Shown here piece by piece: positions 9,158 through 19,093 of a stretch of DNA of 64,000 nt; position 1 is the stretch's first letter, and every line of letters starts with the position of its first letter. The notes below the pieces were generated by a model, which was given only the letters and a program-made list of their open reading frames with translations, did not search any database and was not told the DNA's origin. Source of the DNA: Akkermansiaceae bacterium (lineage in GTDB: Bacteria; Verrucomicrobiota; Verrucomicrobiia; Verrucomicrobiales; Akkermansiaceae); contig SUVK01000002.1 of NCBI GenBank assembly GCA_015062055.1, positions 24,703 to 88,702 on the forward strand. Reading direction: 5' to 3'. A program made the translations under genes and the position numbers.

Positions 9158-10096
9158 CTATATTGTCATGGCGACAATGACCGAAAGCATGAATACTACT
9201 ATTACCCCGAATATGAAGAAACTAATTTTGCTTGTTTTCTGGGGCATATCAAAGCAGTCATCATCCGGTGCTTCTGTGTATTTATACGGTGTGGGGGTGC
9301 TTTGTTGTGTTATTGTACTCGTTGGTGATGGTATCGGTTCGGGGTGTAGGGTGGCGGTCTCCGGCAGTGGAACTGTGTTTGAGATAGGGGCTAGTTTTCT
9401 TCTTAATGCCAGAGTGGGTACCGTTGGGCTTCTATCTGAGCTCCCCGGTAATAAGGTAATATCGTTCTCTTTGAAATCTATTTCCGGGTTAATGGAGAAA
9501 CTGCGAAACCCTTTAGACCAACCTCGGTCTGAGGTAAGCCACATGCTTTCATGTAAAAGTAATAAAAATTGCTCGTTGGTTATTGTGTTAAAAGCCTGTA
9601 TGTAGCAGTGTGTGTTGTATGGTGGGGCGAGCAAAAGTGTTGCATTGCTTTTGTGTCCGGTGAGTGTTTTCCAGGTTTGCTGAGTCGATGCATCCGGTAA
9701 GGCCGAAGCAGGCATATGCGGTGCTTCTCGAGGAATAATTATAGTGGAGTCGGCTTGTGTCTTCCAAAAATTCCGGCTTAATAAGGCATAAATAATTCCG
9801 GCGGGGGTGGGGCGTGCGCTGTTCTCTTTCAATGCTGATACCTCATCATGCGTTAATGCCAGGTGGTGTATGATTTTTTGCCCTTGGGGTACACCGTAAA
9901 TTGCGGTCAAAATATGGCAAGAGCCATTTGTGTGGTAGCAATAATGCGTGCTATTCGGAGGGTAAGGGAACTCGGCTATTATTTGGCTCAATACGTCAAG
10001 TGATAACGCCAAGTCTTGAGGAATATCGGGTGATTCAGCGTAGACAGCTACTGCCTTACTGTCCCTGTCTATACCTCTGACCGATTGATAAGACAT
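9158..10096 (-). CDS. GAP1-N2-like domain protein with C-terminal TM helix
   Basis: Pattern LSLDVLSQIIAEFPYP...YCYHTNGSCHILTAIYGVPQGQKIIHHLALTHDEVSAL...GIIYALLSRNFWKT...LLLHESMWLTSDRGWSKGFRSFSI resembles GAP1-N2 (AHHLvl..E / ES..L....RW..tF); TM: FFIFGVIVVFMLSVIVAMTI. Confidence 0.6.
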   Translation of the reverse strand: MSYQSVRGIDRDSKAVAVYAESPDIPQDLALSLDVLSQIIAEFPYPPNSTHYCYHTNGSCHILTAIYGVPQGQKIIHHLALTHDEVSALKENSARPTPAGIIYALLSRNFWKTQADSTIIIPREAPHMPASALPDASTQQTWKTLTGHKSNATLLLAPPYNTHCYIQAFNTITNEQFLLLLHESMWLTSDRGWSKGFRSFSINPEIDFKENDITLLPGSSDRSPTVPTLALRRKLAPISNTVPLPETATLHPEPIPSPTSTITQQSTPTPYKYTEAPDDDCFDMPQKTSKISFFIFGVIVVFMLSVIVAMTI

Positions 10097-10108
10097 AATA
10101 GCCGTCTT

Positions 10109-11824
10109 TTAATTGTCGGAAAGTAATGATTCATTACAATAATTCAATACCCAGAGTGCGCAATCCGTTACATGGGCAGGGGTTAATTTGCCTTCGGTCG
10201 GGGCAATATAGATTTGCCCGGTTAATTCATCTTCGATTTCCTCCGGCGTTGTGCCGAATGAGGAAACGGCAAAGTAACTTACGTTATCTGATATAGATTC
10301 AGCGCTCGTGCAAATCTCGGGAGTGAGTCTGAACAGGAAATCTCGTAAGCGGTCGGAGTTTTCTTGTATGTTTTGAAGTTTTAATGTGTTGTTGCGGACG
10401 GCAGGGTGCAGGGGCTCCGGCCCCAAGAGTTCTTGCCACAAATCGCTTTTGGTCATTATGATGGCCAGTGGTTTATCGATTTTTGTGCTTGGCGGTAAGT
10501 TAAGCGTTTTGCGAAGGTGAATTTCGATATCTGCTAACAAAAGTGATTGCTTACAACGGTTGCGTGAGCATAGGTTTGCAACATCCGGGTTTGCGCCTTT
10601 GATTATTTCGGCAAATGCAGGTTCTTGTGTTGGGTCGAAAAGATAAAAAATAGCATCGGCATGTCTCAGCACGTCTTTATCATCTTTCCCTTCACTGTGG
10701 ACGTTTGTGTGATAAAGTGCCAGTGTGTGCGATTCTGAGTCTCGGTTGAATGCGTAGATGAATGGCCTGGGCATATCAGCGTATGCACCATCGAGCCATA
10801 CTTTACTTCTCAGTCGTGCTGCGAGTAATCCATGCCCCTCTCTGAACTCTTGCGGCGTGTTAGAGTAAAAGATCTTTATCCTCATGTTGTTGAGCGCTGC
10901 GTTTTGTTCAGGGTCTGCATCTCTGAAGGGAATACCGAAGCTGCGTGGCAGTTCTCGCTCTAATTGCTGTACCAGAGCCGACATGTAATAGGTTTTGCCC
11001 ACTGATTCTGCGCCGACTATGGCGATACTGTGGTGTATGGCTCTTTCGTAGAATGGTGGTAATTTATGATGACATGCCGGGCATGCGTATTCGTGGCTTA
11101 CCGAGCCCATCTCATCAACCGGTTTGCCGTCATCCGTATACACGGTGGGGGTGTATCTCTTCATGCATCGTTCGCCCAGTATGGGGTCTCCTTGCAGTAA
11201 AGAATGGGTTGCTATTGCTTTGGCTTGCTCCGGGGTGAAGGTGTGATAACAAAAGGCGCAGCAGAAAGTAGAGCTTTTCAGCTTTGCTGAGGTTGAGCTC
11301 TTTAAGGTTTCTCCGTCATTTTTTATTAAAAAATCTGCGACTTCTGCTAAATCATGAAGCCTGAATGCGTTGCGGTCTATGCCGTAGAAGGTCGCCAGTA
11401 CATTTTCATCGTACTTTCTGCACTCTTTCAAAATAGAGCAAAAATCCATCTCTTCGCTCCATTCTTGAGTATTCGGGTTATAAATATACCAGCTGTCAGC
11501 ATCGAATGTTGCAAAGTCAGGGCGCGAATCTTCATTGCCATACCATGCGATAAAGCAGCCTCCGCTCAATACGAATATGTAAAATCGCTCCGGTTTGATG
11601 TGGGCTATTCCGTTCGTGCGGTTTCCGTTGACCGAATAATCTGTAATTTGATTGTGCGGAAAAAACTTGCAGATGCCGTTACGTTGCGCAAAGACGCCGG
11701 CATTTTCTGCTTCGGTCTTGATGCGAAAAGTATTTTGCTTGCCCGAGCCCACAGCCATGAAATCTCCGTTAGAGACTCGAAGTTTTCCGGTCAGACAATC
11801 ATAGACATAAAGTTGATCTTTCAT
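10109..11824 (-). CDS. P-loop GTPase-like protein with FHA-like N-terminus and zinc-ribbon cysteines (possible double-GTPase family)
   Basis: Walker A GAESVGKTYY, TKSDLW (TKxD); CCAFC...C...CPACHH; N-terminal LRVSNGDFMAVGSGKQNTFRIKTE...DYSVNGNR...FYIFVLSGGCF looks FHA-like; ORF-track start at 11833 is TTG, ATG at 11824. Confidence 0.7.
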   Translation of the reverse strand: MKDQLYVYDCLTGKLRVSNGDFMAVGSGKQNTFRIKTEAENAGVFAQRNGICKFFPHNQITDYSVNGNRTNGIAHIKPERFYIFVLSGGCFIAWYGNEDSRPDFATFDADSWYIYNPNTQEWSEEMDFCSILKECRKYDENVLATFYGIDRNAFRLHDLAEVADFLIKNDGETLKSSTSAKLKSSTFCCAFCYHTFTPEQAKAIATHSLLQGDPILGERCMKRYTPTVYTDDGKPVDEMGSVSHEYACPACHHKLPPFYERAIHHSIAIVGAESVGKTYYMSALVQQLERELPRSFGIPFRDADPEQNAALNNMRIKIFYSNTPQEFREGHGLLAARLRSKVWLDGAYADMPRPFIYAFNRDSESHTLALYHTNVHSEGKDDKDVLRHADAIFYLFDPTQEPAFAEIIKGANPDVANLCSRNRCKQSLLLADIEIHLRKTLNLPPSTKIDKPLAIIMTKSDLWQELLGPEPLHPAVRNNTLKLQNIQENSDRLRDFLFRLTPEICTSAESISDNVSYFAVSSFGTTPEEIEDELTGQIYIAPTEGKLTPAHVTDCALWVLNYCNESLLSDN

Positions 11825-11845
11825 AAACGGCAATATGCTTGGCTC

Positions 11846-11874
11846 CTTATATCATATGCATTGAGTCTCGTCAA
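11846..11874 (-). promoter_or_regulatory. Predicted sigma70 promoter of the GTPase operon
   Basis: Minus strand TTGACG-17 nt-TATAAG, 21 nt before ATG. Confidence 0.6.
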
Positions 11875-11890
11875 GTTAATAGGATGCCAT

Positions 11891-11924
11891 AAAAAGGCAT
11901 CTCCTCGTTTGCTGAGGAGATGCC
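11891..11924 (-). terminator. Intrinsic terminator of RND operon
   Basis: Minus strand GGCATCTCCTC-agcaaac-GAGGAGATGCC-TTTTT. Confidence 0.85.
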
Positions 11925-11955
11925 GATATGGGGATAATACTTAACCTGAAACTAT

Positions 11956-14900
11956 TTATGAATGCTCATCAGCCTCCAGTTTGGCATAGGCTGCTACTTC
12001 ATCCGGGTCTTCTCCGTGTTGTGCTTTTTCGATTTTGCTACGGAAGAGTTTCATCACAAAGACGAAGGAGCAGGGGATGAAGAATACGCCGATAATAGAC
12101 GCCACACTCATGCCGACAACCACTACCACACCGATAGCGTTACGGGCCAATGCTCCTGCGCCTTCTGCTGTAAGCAACGGTACGCAACCCAGAATGAAGG
12201 CGAAGGAGGTCATGAGAATGGGGCGTAAACGCATGCGTGCAGCTGTTACGGCGGCATCAATCAAGGTCATGCCTCGCTCCATTTGCAATACGGCGAACTC
12301 CACAATCAGAATTGCATTCTTGGCTGCAAGACCCACCAACATTACCAACCCGATCTGAGCATAGATGTCGAGGGTGAGCCCGAACATCCACAAGCCGACG
12401 AATGCTCCCAATACTGCAATGGGTACCGAAAGGAAAATGGCTATCGGGAGGGTCCACTTTTCATACAATGCCGCCATAATCAAGAAGGCAAATACGCCGG
12501 AAAGCGTGAAGATGGCACCCAGCCCCAGGCCGTCTTGTACCTTTTTCTCTTGGAAACTCATATCCACATAGCTCATGGAGAATTTGGTAACGTCCATACT
12601 TTGTGCGAATACTTCATCAATGGCGGCCATGGCTTGTGCAGAGGAGTAGCCATCTGCCGGTTTGACGCTGATTTTGCCTGCGTTGTAATTGTTGTTGTGC
12701 AGTACGAACTCAGTATCTGCCGTGTCAGATATTGTTACCAGTGTGTCCATGGGCACTTTCTCGCCTTTGTCGTTGGTAACGTAGAAGTTTGCAATCTGGT
12801 CCGTATTGACGCGGTGCTCGCCGTCTGCCTGCATGTATACCTGCCATTGCTGGCCGAACTGTGTATAGTAGTTCACGAATCTGGACCCGTTAAAGCACTG
12901 TAACAGAGAGTTTGCTGCAGCATAGTCTACACCCTGGGCCAAGCATTTTTCTTTGTCGATAACAATGCTCTTTTGCGGTACTGCCGGCAGCATCATGTCA
13001 GATGCCGATGCAATGGCCGGGTGGGCATTGAGCGCTGCTTCGAGCTTTTTGACTTGCTTGTAAAGCACGGCAACGCCTTGTCCTTCTTTATCTTCGAGCA
13101 CGAACGATATGTCATTGCCCGTGCCTACGCCGGGAATGGCCGGTGGGCTTACCATGAACACCATGCCGTCTACACCGGCGTTGGACAATGCCGGCATAAT
13201 GCTCTTGAGCAAATCATTTGCCGTGGGCTTTTTGCCATTTTCCATCTCAGGGCGGTCCTCAAAGTCTTTGAGTTTCACGAAGTAGGTCATGGCGTTGGTT
13301 GTTTGCACGCCGATGACCATGTTCATACCCACTACGGAAACGACATTGTCCACCCCCGGGGTGCTCAGCAGAACATTTTCAACAGTGGGGCTTTGTTCTA
13401 CGAGGCGTTGCAATGAGACACCCGGGGTCATGATTACGCCGGCAATCAAGAATCCCTGGTCTTCATCGGGTAAGAAACCGCCGGGAACTTGCTTGGCAGA
13501 AGGGATAATCAGTACGCCCAAACCGACTAGCGCGGCCATTGACATGGTTAGATTACGGCACATGAAAGCGCAGGCAGAAGCAAACTTCGAGGCAATGTAA
13601 TCGTACACTTTGTTAAAGCCGTTGTAGAAGGGGGTCAAGAATGACTTGTGGTCCTTCTTGGGCTTGAGCATCAAGGCTGATAACGCGGGTGAAAGCGTAA
13701 GTGCATTGAATGCAGAAATAAGCATCGAAATGGCGATAGTGACGGCAAATTGTTGGAACAAGGTGCCGGTAATGCCGGGCAGCAATACGGAGGGTAAGAA
13801 CACCGCAGCCAAAACCAAGGCAATAGCCACAACAGGGCCGCTTACCTCTTTCATGGCTGCAAATGTGGCTTGTCTTGCCGTCATGCCATTCTCCATATGC
13901 GATTCTACCGCTTCTACTACCACAATGGCATCGTCTACTACCAAGCCGATGGCCAGCACCATGCCCAGCAGGCAGATGGTGTTGAGCGAGAAGCCGAGAA
14001 TCGGGAAGAAGCAGAAAGAGGTAACCAATGATACCGGTACGGCGATAAGGGGAATTAAGGTTGCGCGCCAACCTTGCAGGAAGAGGAATACAACTATGGC
14101 TACCAATACGAGTGCTTCGAACAGTGTGTGGATAATCTCGTTGATAGAGTCGCTGACGGTGGTTGTGGTATCAAGTGCCACGAAACCACGCATGCCTTCC
14201 GGCATGACGGCTTCTTTCTCCTTGAATAATTTTTCCAGGTTGGCAACGGTTTCCAGTGCGTTGGCATCGGCAGCCTGATAGATGGCTAATACCGTTGCAG
14301 GGCGGCTGAATCCCAGCTCGCTTTGGCCTACTCGGCCTGCAAGGGAATAGCTTTGTGAGCCGAGCTCTATCTTGGCAATATCTTTAAGCCTTACAGATTG
14401 TGTGCCGTTTTGATGAACAATGATGTTTTCAAACTCTTCGATGCTTTCCATTCGGCCTTTATTGCGAATCGTGTAGGTAAACTCTTGGCCATCAGGCATG
14501 GGTTCTGCACCGACTGCACCGCCGGGGTTAATGGCATTCTGTGAGTTGACGGCGTTGTATACGCTGTTTACCGAGATGTTCTTTTGTGCCATTTTTTCGG
14601 TATCCAACCAAATACGAACGGCGAAACGGCCACCGAACACCATTACGTCGCCCACTCCTTTTACTCGTTTAATCGGGTCTACTAAGTTAATGTAGGCGTA
14701 GTTCGAAAGGTCAATCGGTTTAAAGAATCCTTGCGGGGAGTCTATGGCGTACAGCATCATGGGCAACCCGGAAGATTGCTTAATATTTACCCCCATTTGA
14801 GCTACAGTGTTAGGCAGCTGAGACGTTGCCTGACTGTATTTCATGTAGGTAAGCTGCTGATTGGTGTTAGCATCGGTCCCCGGTTCAAAGATAACGTTGA

Positions 14901-15168
14901 TAGAGCAACTGCCGTTGTTGGAGGAGGTGGACGTTACATAATCCATACCCTGCATGCCGGAGAGCTGCAGTTCTATGGGCGTAGCTACGGAGTCCGCTAC
15001 CTCTTGAGCGTTGGCGCCGGGATATGAAGCACTGAGGTTAATGGTGATGGGGGCGATGTCCGGATACTGAGAAATCGGTAATCCGAGCATGCAGATGACG
15101 CCCAGCATGGTTGTCACTATTGAAATGACGCCGGCGATAATCGGGTGTTTAATGAAAAAAGGAGACAT
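11956..15168 (-). CDS. RND (HAE1/AcrB-type) multidrug efflux permease
   Basis: 1070 aa; MSPFFIKHPIIAGVISIVTTMLGVICMLGLPISQYPDIAPITINLSASYPGANAQEVADSVATPIE; GLVVDDAIVVVEAVE; GLAAKNAILIVEFA. Confidence 0.96.
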   Translation of the reverse strand: MSPFFIKHPIIAGVISIVTTMLGVICMLGLPISQYPDIAPITINLSASYPGANAQEVADSVATPIELQLSGMQGMDYVTSTSSNNGSCSINVIFEPGTDANTNQQLTYMKYSQATSQLPNTVAQMGVNIKQSSGLPMMLYAIDSPQGFFKPIDLSNYAYINLVDPIKRVKGVGDVMVFGGRFAVRIWLDTEKMAQKNISVNSVYNAVNSQNAINPGGAVGAEPMPDGQEFTYTIRNKGRMESIEEFENIIVHQNGTQSVRLKDIAKIELGSQSYSLAGRVGQSELGFSRPATVLAIYQAADANALETVANLEKLFKEKEAVMPEGMRGFVALDTTTTVSDSINEIIHTLFEALVLVAIVVFLFLQGWRATLIPLIAVPVSLVTSFCFFPILGFSLNTICLLGMVLAIGLVVDDAIVVVEAVESHMENGMTARQATFAAMKEVSGPVVAIALVLAAVFLPSVLLPGITGTLFQQFAVTIAISMLISAFNALTLSPALSALMLKPKKDHKSFLTPFYNGFNKVYDYIASKFASACAFMCRNLTMSMAALVGLGVLIIPSAKQVPGGFLPDEDQGFLIAGVIMTPGVSLQRLVEQSPTVENVLLSTPGVDNVVSVVGMNMVIGVQTTNAMTYFVKLKDFEDRPEMENGKKPTANDLLKSIMPALSNAGVDGMVFMVSPPAIPGVGTGNDISFVLEDKEGQGVAVLYKQVKKLEAALNAHPAIASASDMMLPAVPQKSIVIDKEKCLAQGVDYAAANSLLQCFNGSRFVNYYTQFGQQWQVYMQADGEHRVNTDQIANFYVTNDKGEKVPMDTLVTISDTADTEFVLHNNNYNAGKISVKPADGYSSAQAMAAIDEVFAQSMDVTKFSMSYVDMSFQEKKVQDGLGLGAIFTLSGVFAFLIMAALYEKWTLPIAIFLSVPIAVLGAFVGLWMFGLTLDIYAQIGLVMLVGLAAKNAILIVEFAVLQMERGMTLIDAAVTAARMRLRPILMTSFAFILGCVPLLTAEGAGALARNAIGVVVVVGMSVASIIGVFFIPCSFVFVMKLFRSKIEKAQHGEDPDEVAAYAKLEADEHS

Positions 15169-15181
15169 AATAACTCAGATA

Positions 15182-17977
15182 TCAGAATTTTTTAAGATTA
15201 GACGTAGGTGTTTTATCTGCCGTTACAGAGGGTTCTACGGTTTTAGGCATGGTGTAGATAAATTCTCGTGGTGCCACTTTGTTGGCGCGTCCGTTTGCCT
15301 TCATGTTGGCCTGCATGGCCATGGCTGCAGGTATGGTCCCTTCGACGATTACTTTTATCTTATCGAGCGGGAGCAAGGCTCCTTTCTCGTCAACAAATCC
15401 CATGTGTACAAGAAGTTGCGGGTTAAGCTCGATAACCTGCATGGGTTGCTCTACTTCTTTACCATCGGGGCCTGCCACCGGTATGGTTACGATGGGTCCG
15501 CGCTTGATTGGTACCGCTGTGGGGGCGCCATCCGGTCCCACCAGCAATACGATATCATGACCTTCTGCATTCATGGGGGCTCGTGCCGGTACGATGTAGG
15601 CATTTTTGAAATCTCTGGCTACAATTCGCACCGTTACGGGCATACCGCTGCGCAGACCGTGAGTTACATTTTCAACCTCACCCACTATACCGAAGGTGCC
15701 GGTGCTTTTCTTAACAATGTTGTCAGGCGAAACGATTTTCCCTTCAACGGGGTATTCGCTACCATCTTCCAGTATAATTTTGAACGGCATGCCACCGTTG
15801 GGGTTGTTGATGCCTACTTGATTGGTGATTAAGAGAGTGTCTCGACCACTTACCTGAAAATCTACTCTCAGCGTGTCTACCGATGAGAGGGTGACCATGG
15901 CTTCGGGATCTGTTGAGGATACCAGTGTACCAATAGAGGGTTTGCTGATGCCGACTCGTCCCCGGAACGGTGCTTTAATGGTGGTGTAGCTCAGATTGAT
16001 CTCAGCCGTTTTAACGGCGGCCTTCATTTGAGCAACATTAGCTTCTGCAAACCGCAGGGCTGCCTCTTGGGCTTGTACTGCACTTTTTGCTTCGGTTATA
16101 TCTTTTTCCGAATACGTGTTGGGGGTTTCGATGTTGGCTTTTGTTTTACGGCTCAAGGTGTCTTGCGCTTTTGCCAGCTCGACTTCTGCCTGCGTTTTAC
16201 CTGCCTCGGCCGAGGCTAGATTTGCATTTGCCTGGTCTAACTGGGCTTGATAGGGACGCGGGTCAATCGTGTAGAGAATATCACCCTCATTTACGATGGT
16301 ACCGTTGCGGAAGTGCTGTTTGAGCAAGAACCCGTTGATGTGCGGGCGAATTTCTGTTTCTTCTTTACCGCGTAAGCTGCCGAACCAGTCGGAATAGACG
16401 CTGATGTCTTGTTGACGTAAAGCGGTAACTTTTACGGGAACGGGCGGTTGGGTTGCCTTGGCATTCGGGTCAATCTGAGGTTGCGCTTGTTGTTGGGCAA
16501 CTCGCGGGTCTGCCGGTTTGAAGGTGAGAATCTCGGGCTTAACGGTTGCCGGTACAATTGTATCAGGAGACGGTATTTCGTCTTCCATGCCCAATGCAAT
16601 GAGGAAGCTGCTCAGTGTGCTATCCTTTTGTTTCTTGTATGCTTCCTCTTGTTCTTTCTTTCGCTCGGGCAAACGCGAATTTGCAGACGAGATATTCATA
16701 GCCTGCACGCCATTGTCGGGGTCGGCTACGACACAGGCTTTTGTAACATCCGTTTCGCCTTTTGGGAGATAAGGTTTGATGGTTTCATCAAGAGGTGTGC
16801 CGGTGTAACTACCAATGGCCACGAATTGTTGTTTTGACGTATAGCCGGTTTCGGGCTCTGTGACTTCGATTTCGTATGTGCCTTCCTCGACAACCGGGAT
16901 GGCGTGTGGTACGTTTTGTGCATCAACGACAATGATGAAATTGTTGCGCAATACGGTGTAAATGGCACTCGGTGGCACTAATAATGCATCTCTTTTGCTT
17001 GCGGCAAGGGGAATTCGTACATTTACCTTCATGCCACTGCGCAATTTATGAGCGGGGTTTTCGATTGTTCCCACAATATCGACAAGTCCGGTTTTGTCTA
17101 TGCGACTGTTGATGGAGAGTAAGTCGCCTTTCACCGGGGCGTTATCGTGCGTGTAGATGGAGCCGTCTTCCAATATAAGCTCAAACTTGGGAGATTCAGC
17201 TTGAAGGTTCTCGTTGATTGTGGCCGATTCTACCTGTCCGAAGCGCTCGAATCCTTGTAACAGAGCGTCACTGTTAATTGAAAAATCAACACGCAAAGGG
17301 CCATCGGATACGATATTGCCAAGCTTGGTTGTCGGCCCGACTAAGGCGCCTGTAGATACGTTTGCCGTGCCGACAAAACCGGAGTAGGGGGCTCTGACGG
17401 AGGTGTAATCCAAATTAATCTGAGCCGTTTTGCAAGCTGCTTCTTTTTGCTTGATGTCAGCTTCACATGCTTTCACTTTGGCTTCTGCTGCTTGCAGGTT
17501 CAACCGAGCCTCGGTGTAAGTTTTCTCTGAAACGGCCGTAATGGTTTTGTGTTCTTTTTCCTCTTTTTCTTTTAAAGCCGTGTAGCGGTCGCAATCAGAC
17601 TGCCATTTATCGCGCTCTGCAATGGCTTGGGTGAGGGCTGCTTTTGCGGCCTGATGGTTTGCCTGGGCTCGCTCGAGTTCGGCTTGGAACGGTTCCGGGT
17701 CAATCTGAAAAATAACGTCGCCCTCTTTTACCTGTTGCCCTTCTTTGTAAGAAATGATGAATCCCGAAACACGAGGGTATAAGTCAGTATCCTGAACACC
17801 CCGTAAGTAGCCCATCCATACAGCGCTATCGGTAACGCTTACTTTGCGGATGTTGAATACTTTAACATTTGGGGCCGGGCTGGTTGCTTCTGCTTTTTCT
17901 GTCTCGGAACAGGAGGTCATGAGTACCCCTGCTGTACACAGACTGAAAGCTAAGGCTGTAATGGCTTTTTTAGTCAT
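15182..17977 (-). CDS. RND efflux periplasmic adaptor, tandem fusion of two MFP/HlyD modules (lipoprotein)
   Basis: Lipobox LMTSCSE. Module 1: GYLRGVQDTDLYPRVSGFIISYKEGQQVKEGDVIFQIDPEPFQAEL; module 2: GSLRGKEETEIRPHINGFLLKQHFRNGTIVNEGDILYTIDPRPYQAQL; each followed by hairpin and INLdYTsvrAPysGfVG / INLSYTTIKAPFRGRVG. Confidence 0.92.
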   Translation of the reverse strand: MTKKAITALAFSLCTAGVLMTSCSETEKAEATSPAPNVKVFNIRKVSVTDSAVWMGYLRGVQDTDLYPRVSGFIISYKEGQQVKEGDVIFQIDPEPFQAELERAQANHQAAKAALTQAIAERDKWQSDCDRYTALKEKEEKEHKTITAVSEKTYTEARLNLQAAEAKVKACEADIKQKEAACKTAQINLDYTSVRAPYSGFVGTANVSTGALVGPTTKLGNIVSDGPLRVDFSINSDALLQGFERFGQVESATINENLQAESPKFELILEDGSIYTHDNAPVKGDLLSINSRIDKTGLVDIVGTIENPAHKLRSGMKVNVRIPLAASKRDALLVPPSAIYTVLRNNFIIVVDAQNVPHAIPVVEEGTYEIEVTEPETGYTSKQQFVAIGSYTGTPLDETIKPYLPKGETDVTKACVVADPDNGVQAMNISSANSRLPERKKEQEEAYKKQKDSTLSSFLIALGMEDEIPSPDTIVPATVKPEILTFKPADPRVAQQQAQPQIDPNAKATQPPVPVKVTALRQQDISVYSDWFGSLRGKEETEIRPHINGFLLKQHFRNGTIVNEGDILYTIDPRPYQAQLDQANANLASAEAGKTQAEVELAKAQDTLSRKTKANIETPNTYSEKDITEAKSAVQAQEAALRFAEANVAQMKAAVKTAEINLSYTTIKAPFRGRVGISKPSIGTLVSSTDPEAMVTLSSVDTLRVDFQVSGRDTLLITNQVGINNPNGGMPFKIILEDGSEYPVEGKIVSPDNIVKKSTGTFGIVGEVENVTHGLRSGMPVTVRIVARDFKNAYIVPARAPMNAEGHDIVLLVGPDGAPTAVPIKRGPIVTIPVAGPDGKEVEQPMQVIELNPQLLVHMGFVDEKGALLPLDKIKVIVEGTIPAAMAMQANMKANGRANKVAPREFIYTMPKTVEPSVTADKTPTSNLKKF

Positions 17978-18010
17978 ATGAATATTGTGCAAGTAATATA
18001 AAATGAAAGA

Positions 18011-18481
18011 TTAAGAACAAGCTCTGGATAATATGGAGAAAGCTATCAATAGAATGACGATGACAGTCGTGGCGCTGACGCCTTCTTCTTCTTTATTTTG
18101 TTGTATAATGGTGGGTTGTTTTCGTTGAGAGGGGCGATTTGGTTTGTGCTGTGACTTGTGTGGCACGGGCTCTTGCCAAAAATCCATCTGAGGTGGCGTT
18201 ACCGGTGGCTGTATTGGTTGTGCCGGTTGTCTTTTCTGATAATTTGAAATGCAAGATTCAACTTTTGGTTGATGTTGAACGAAATTCGGTGTTTTTACCT
18301 GTTGGGGTTGCTGAACAGGCAGAGCAGAGAGCGAATGTTGTTGGTTGGCAAACTCTTGAGCTCGGGCGTTTTGTTCTGCCACCATCAAATTGAGCTTGCG
18401 CACCAATTCTTCAGACATAGCCTCAAGTGCTTGCCGTTGAGGTTCTGTCGTGACTTGGTCTTGCTCCGGTTGGTGTTTCAT
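18011..18481 (-). CDS. Hypothetical Pro/Gln-rich C-terminally membrane-anchored protein
   Basis: Low-complexity body, C-terminal ATTVIVILLIAFSILSRACS; 18 nt upstream of adaptor gene. Confidence 0.6.
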   Translation of the reverse strand: MKHQPEQDQVTTEPQRQALEAMSEELVRKLNLMVAEQNARAQEFANQQHSLSALPVQQPQQVKTPNFVQHQPKVESCISNYQKRQPAQPIQPPVTPPQMDFWQEPVPHKSQHKPNRPSQRKQPTIIQQNKEEEGVSATTVIVILLIAFSILSRACS

Positions 18482-18487
18482 AGGTAG

Positions 18488-19084
18488 TTATTCTAATGGA
18501 AGTTCTCGTTGTACTTCTTTGGGTACATTGGGTGTTTTACGAGTGGGATTTTTCTTTTTCGCTGCATTGATGGCGTTGATAACCGCCGTTATTATACGTT
18601 GGCGGTCCCCGTGAGATGCCCAAGTAAGATGCAGAAAATCTGCCGGATGTATATCCCCGTGTGTACGCAAAAACTCTCGGTCCTTTTCGCAGTAAAACAT
18701 TAAATCGTCACCCAATGTGCCATGCAATTTTGCCTCTGCCTTGCGCATAATGCGGGGTAGATAGCGAATCTCCTGAAAATCATCATCTTCTGCGGGTAAA
18801 TCTGCCTCTGTTATCGGTTTAGCATTGCCGAAGATTCCTCGCTGAGAGGTAATAAAAAAACAACGCCGGGTTGCGGCAATCAACAATATTGTCGAGGGGG
18901 ATGGTGTGCCACATGTAGCATAATCTCGCACGTAAGCAAACATCTCTGCCGGGGTGTAGCCTATCTCTGCTAAAAACTCGCATTCGTTCTGCAGGAAAAG
19001 CGATGCCGGCGTAGCGGAGCCCTGCTCGAGGAATCGAGCAACCGCGTCTTTCAGCAACGTCATAAATTTATTATCCCACTCCAT
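18488..19084 (-). CDS. DUF5069-like protein
   Basis: IRYLPRIMRKAEAKLHGTLGDDLMFYCEKDREFL...IHPADFLHLTW resembles DUF5069; start set at MEWDNKF (19084), supported by promoter directly upstream. Confidence 0.6.
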   Translation of the reverse strand: MEWDNKFMTLLKDAVARFLEQGSATPASLFLQNECEFLAEIGYTPAEMFAYVRDYATCGTPSPSTILLIAATRRCFFITSQRGIFGNAKPITEADLPAEDDDFQEIRYLPRIMRKAEAKLHGTLGDDLMFYCEKDREFLRTHGDIHPADFLHLTWASHGDRQRIITAVINAINAAKKKNPTRKTPNVPKEVQRELPLE

Positions 19085-19093
19085 GCGCGCACA

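Noticed and set aside
11354-11944. 196-aa plus-strand ORF
   Set aside because: Antisense to the GTPase gene and runs through the RND terminator
12283-15832. Several 100-250-aa plus-strand ORFs
   Set aside because: All antisense to the RND permease/adaptor genes
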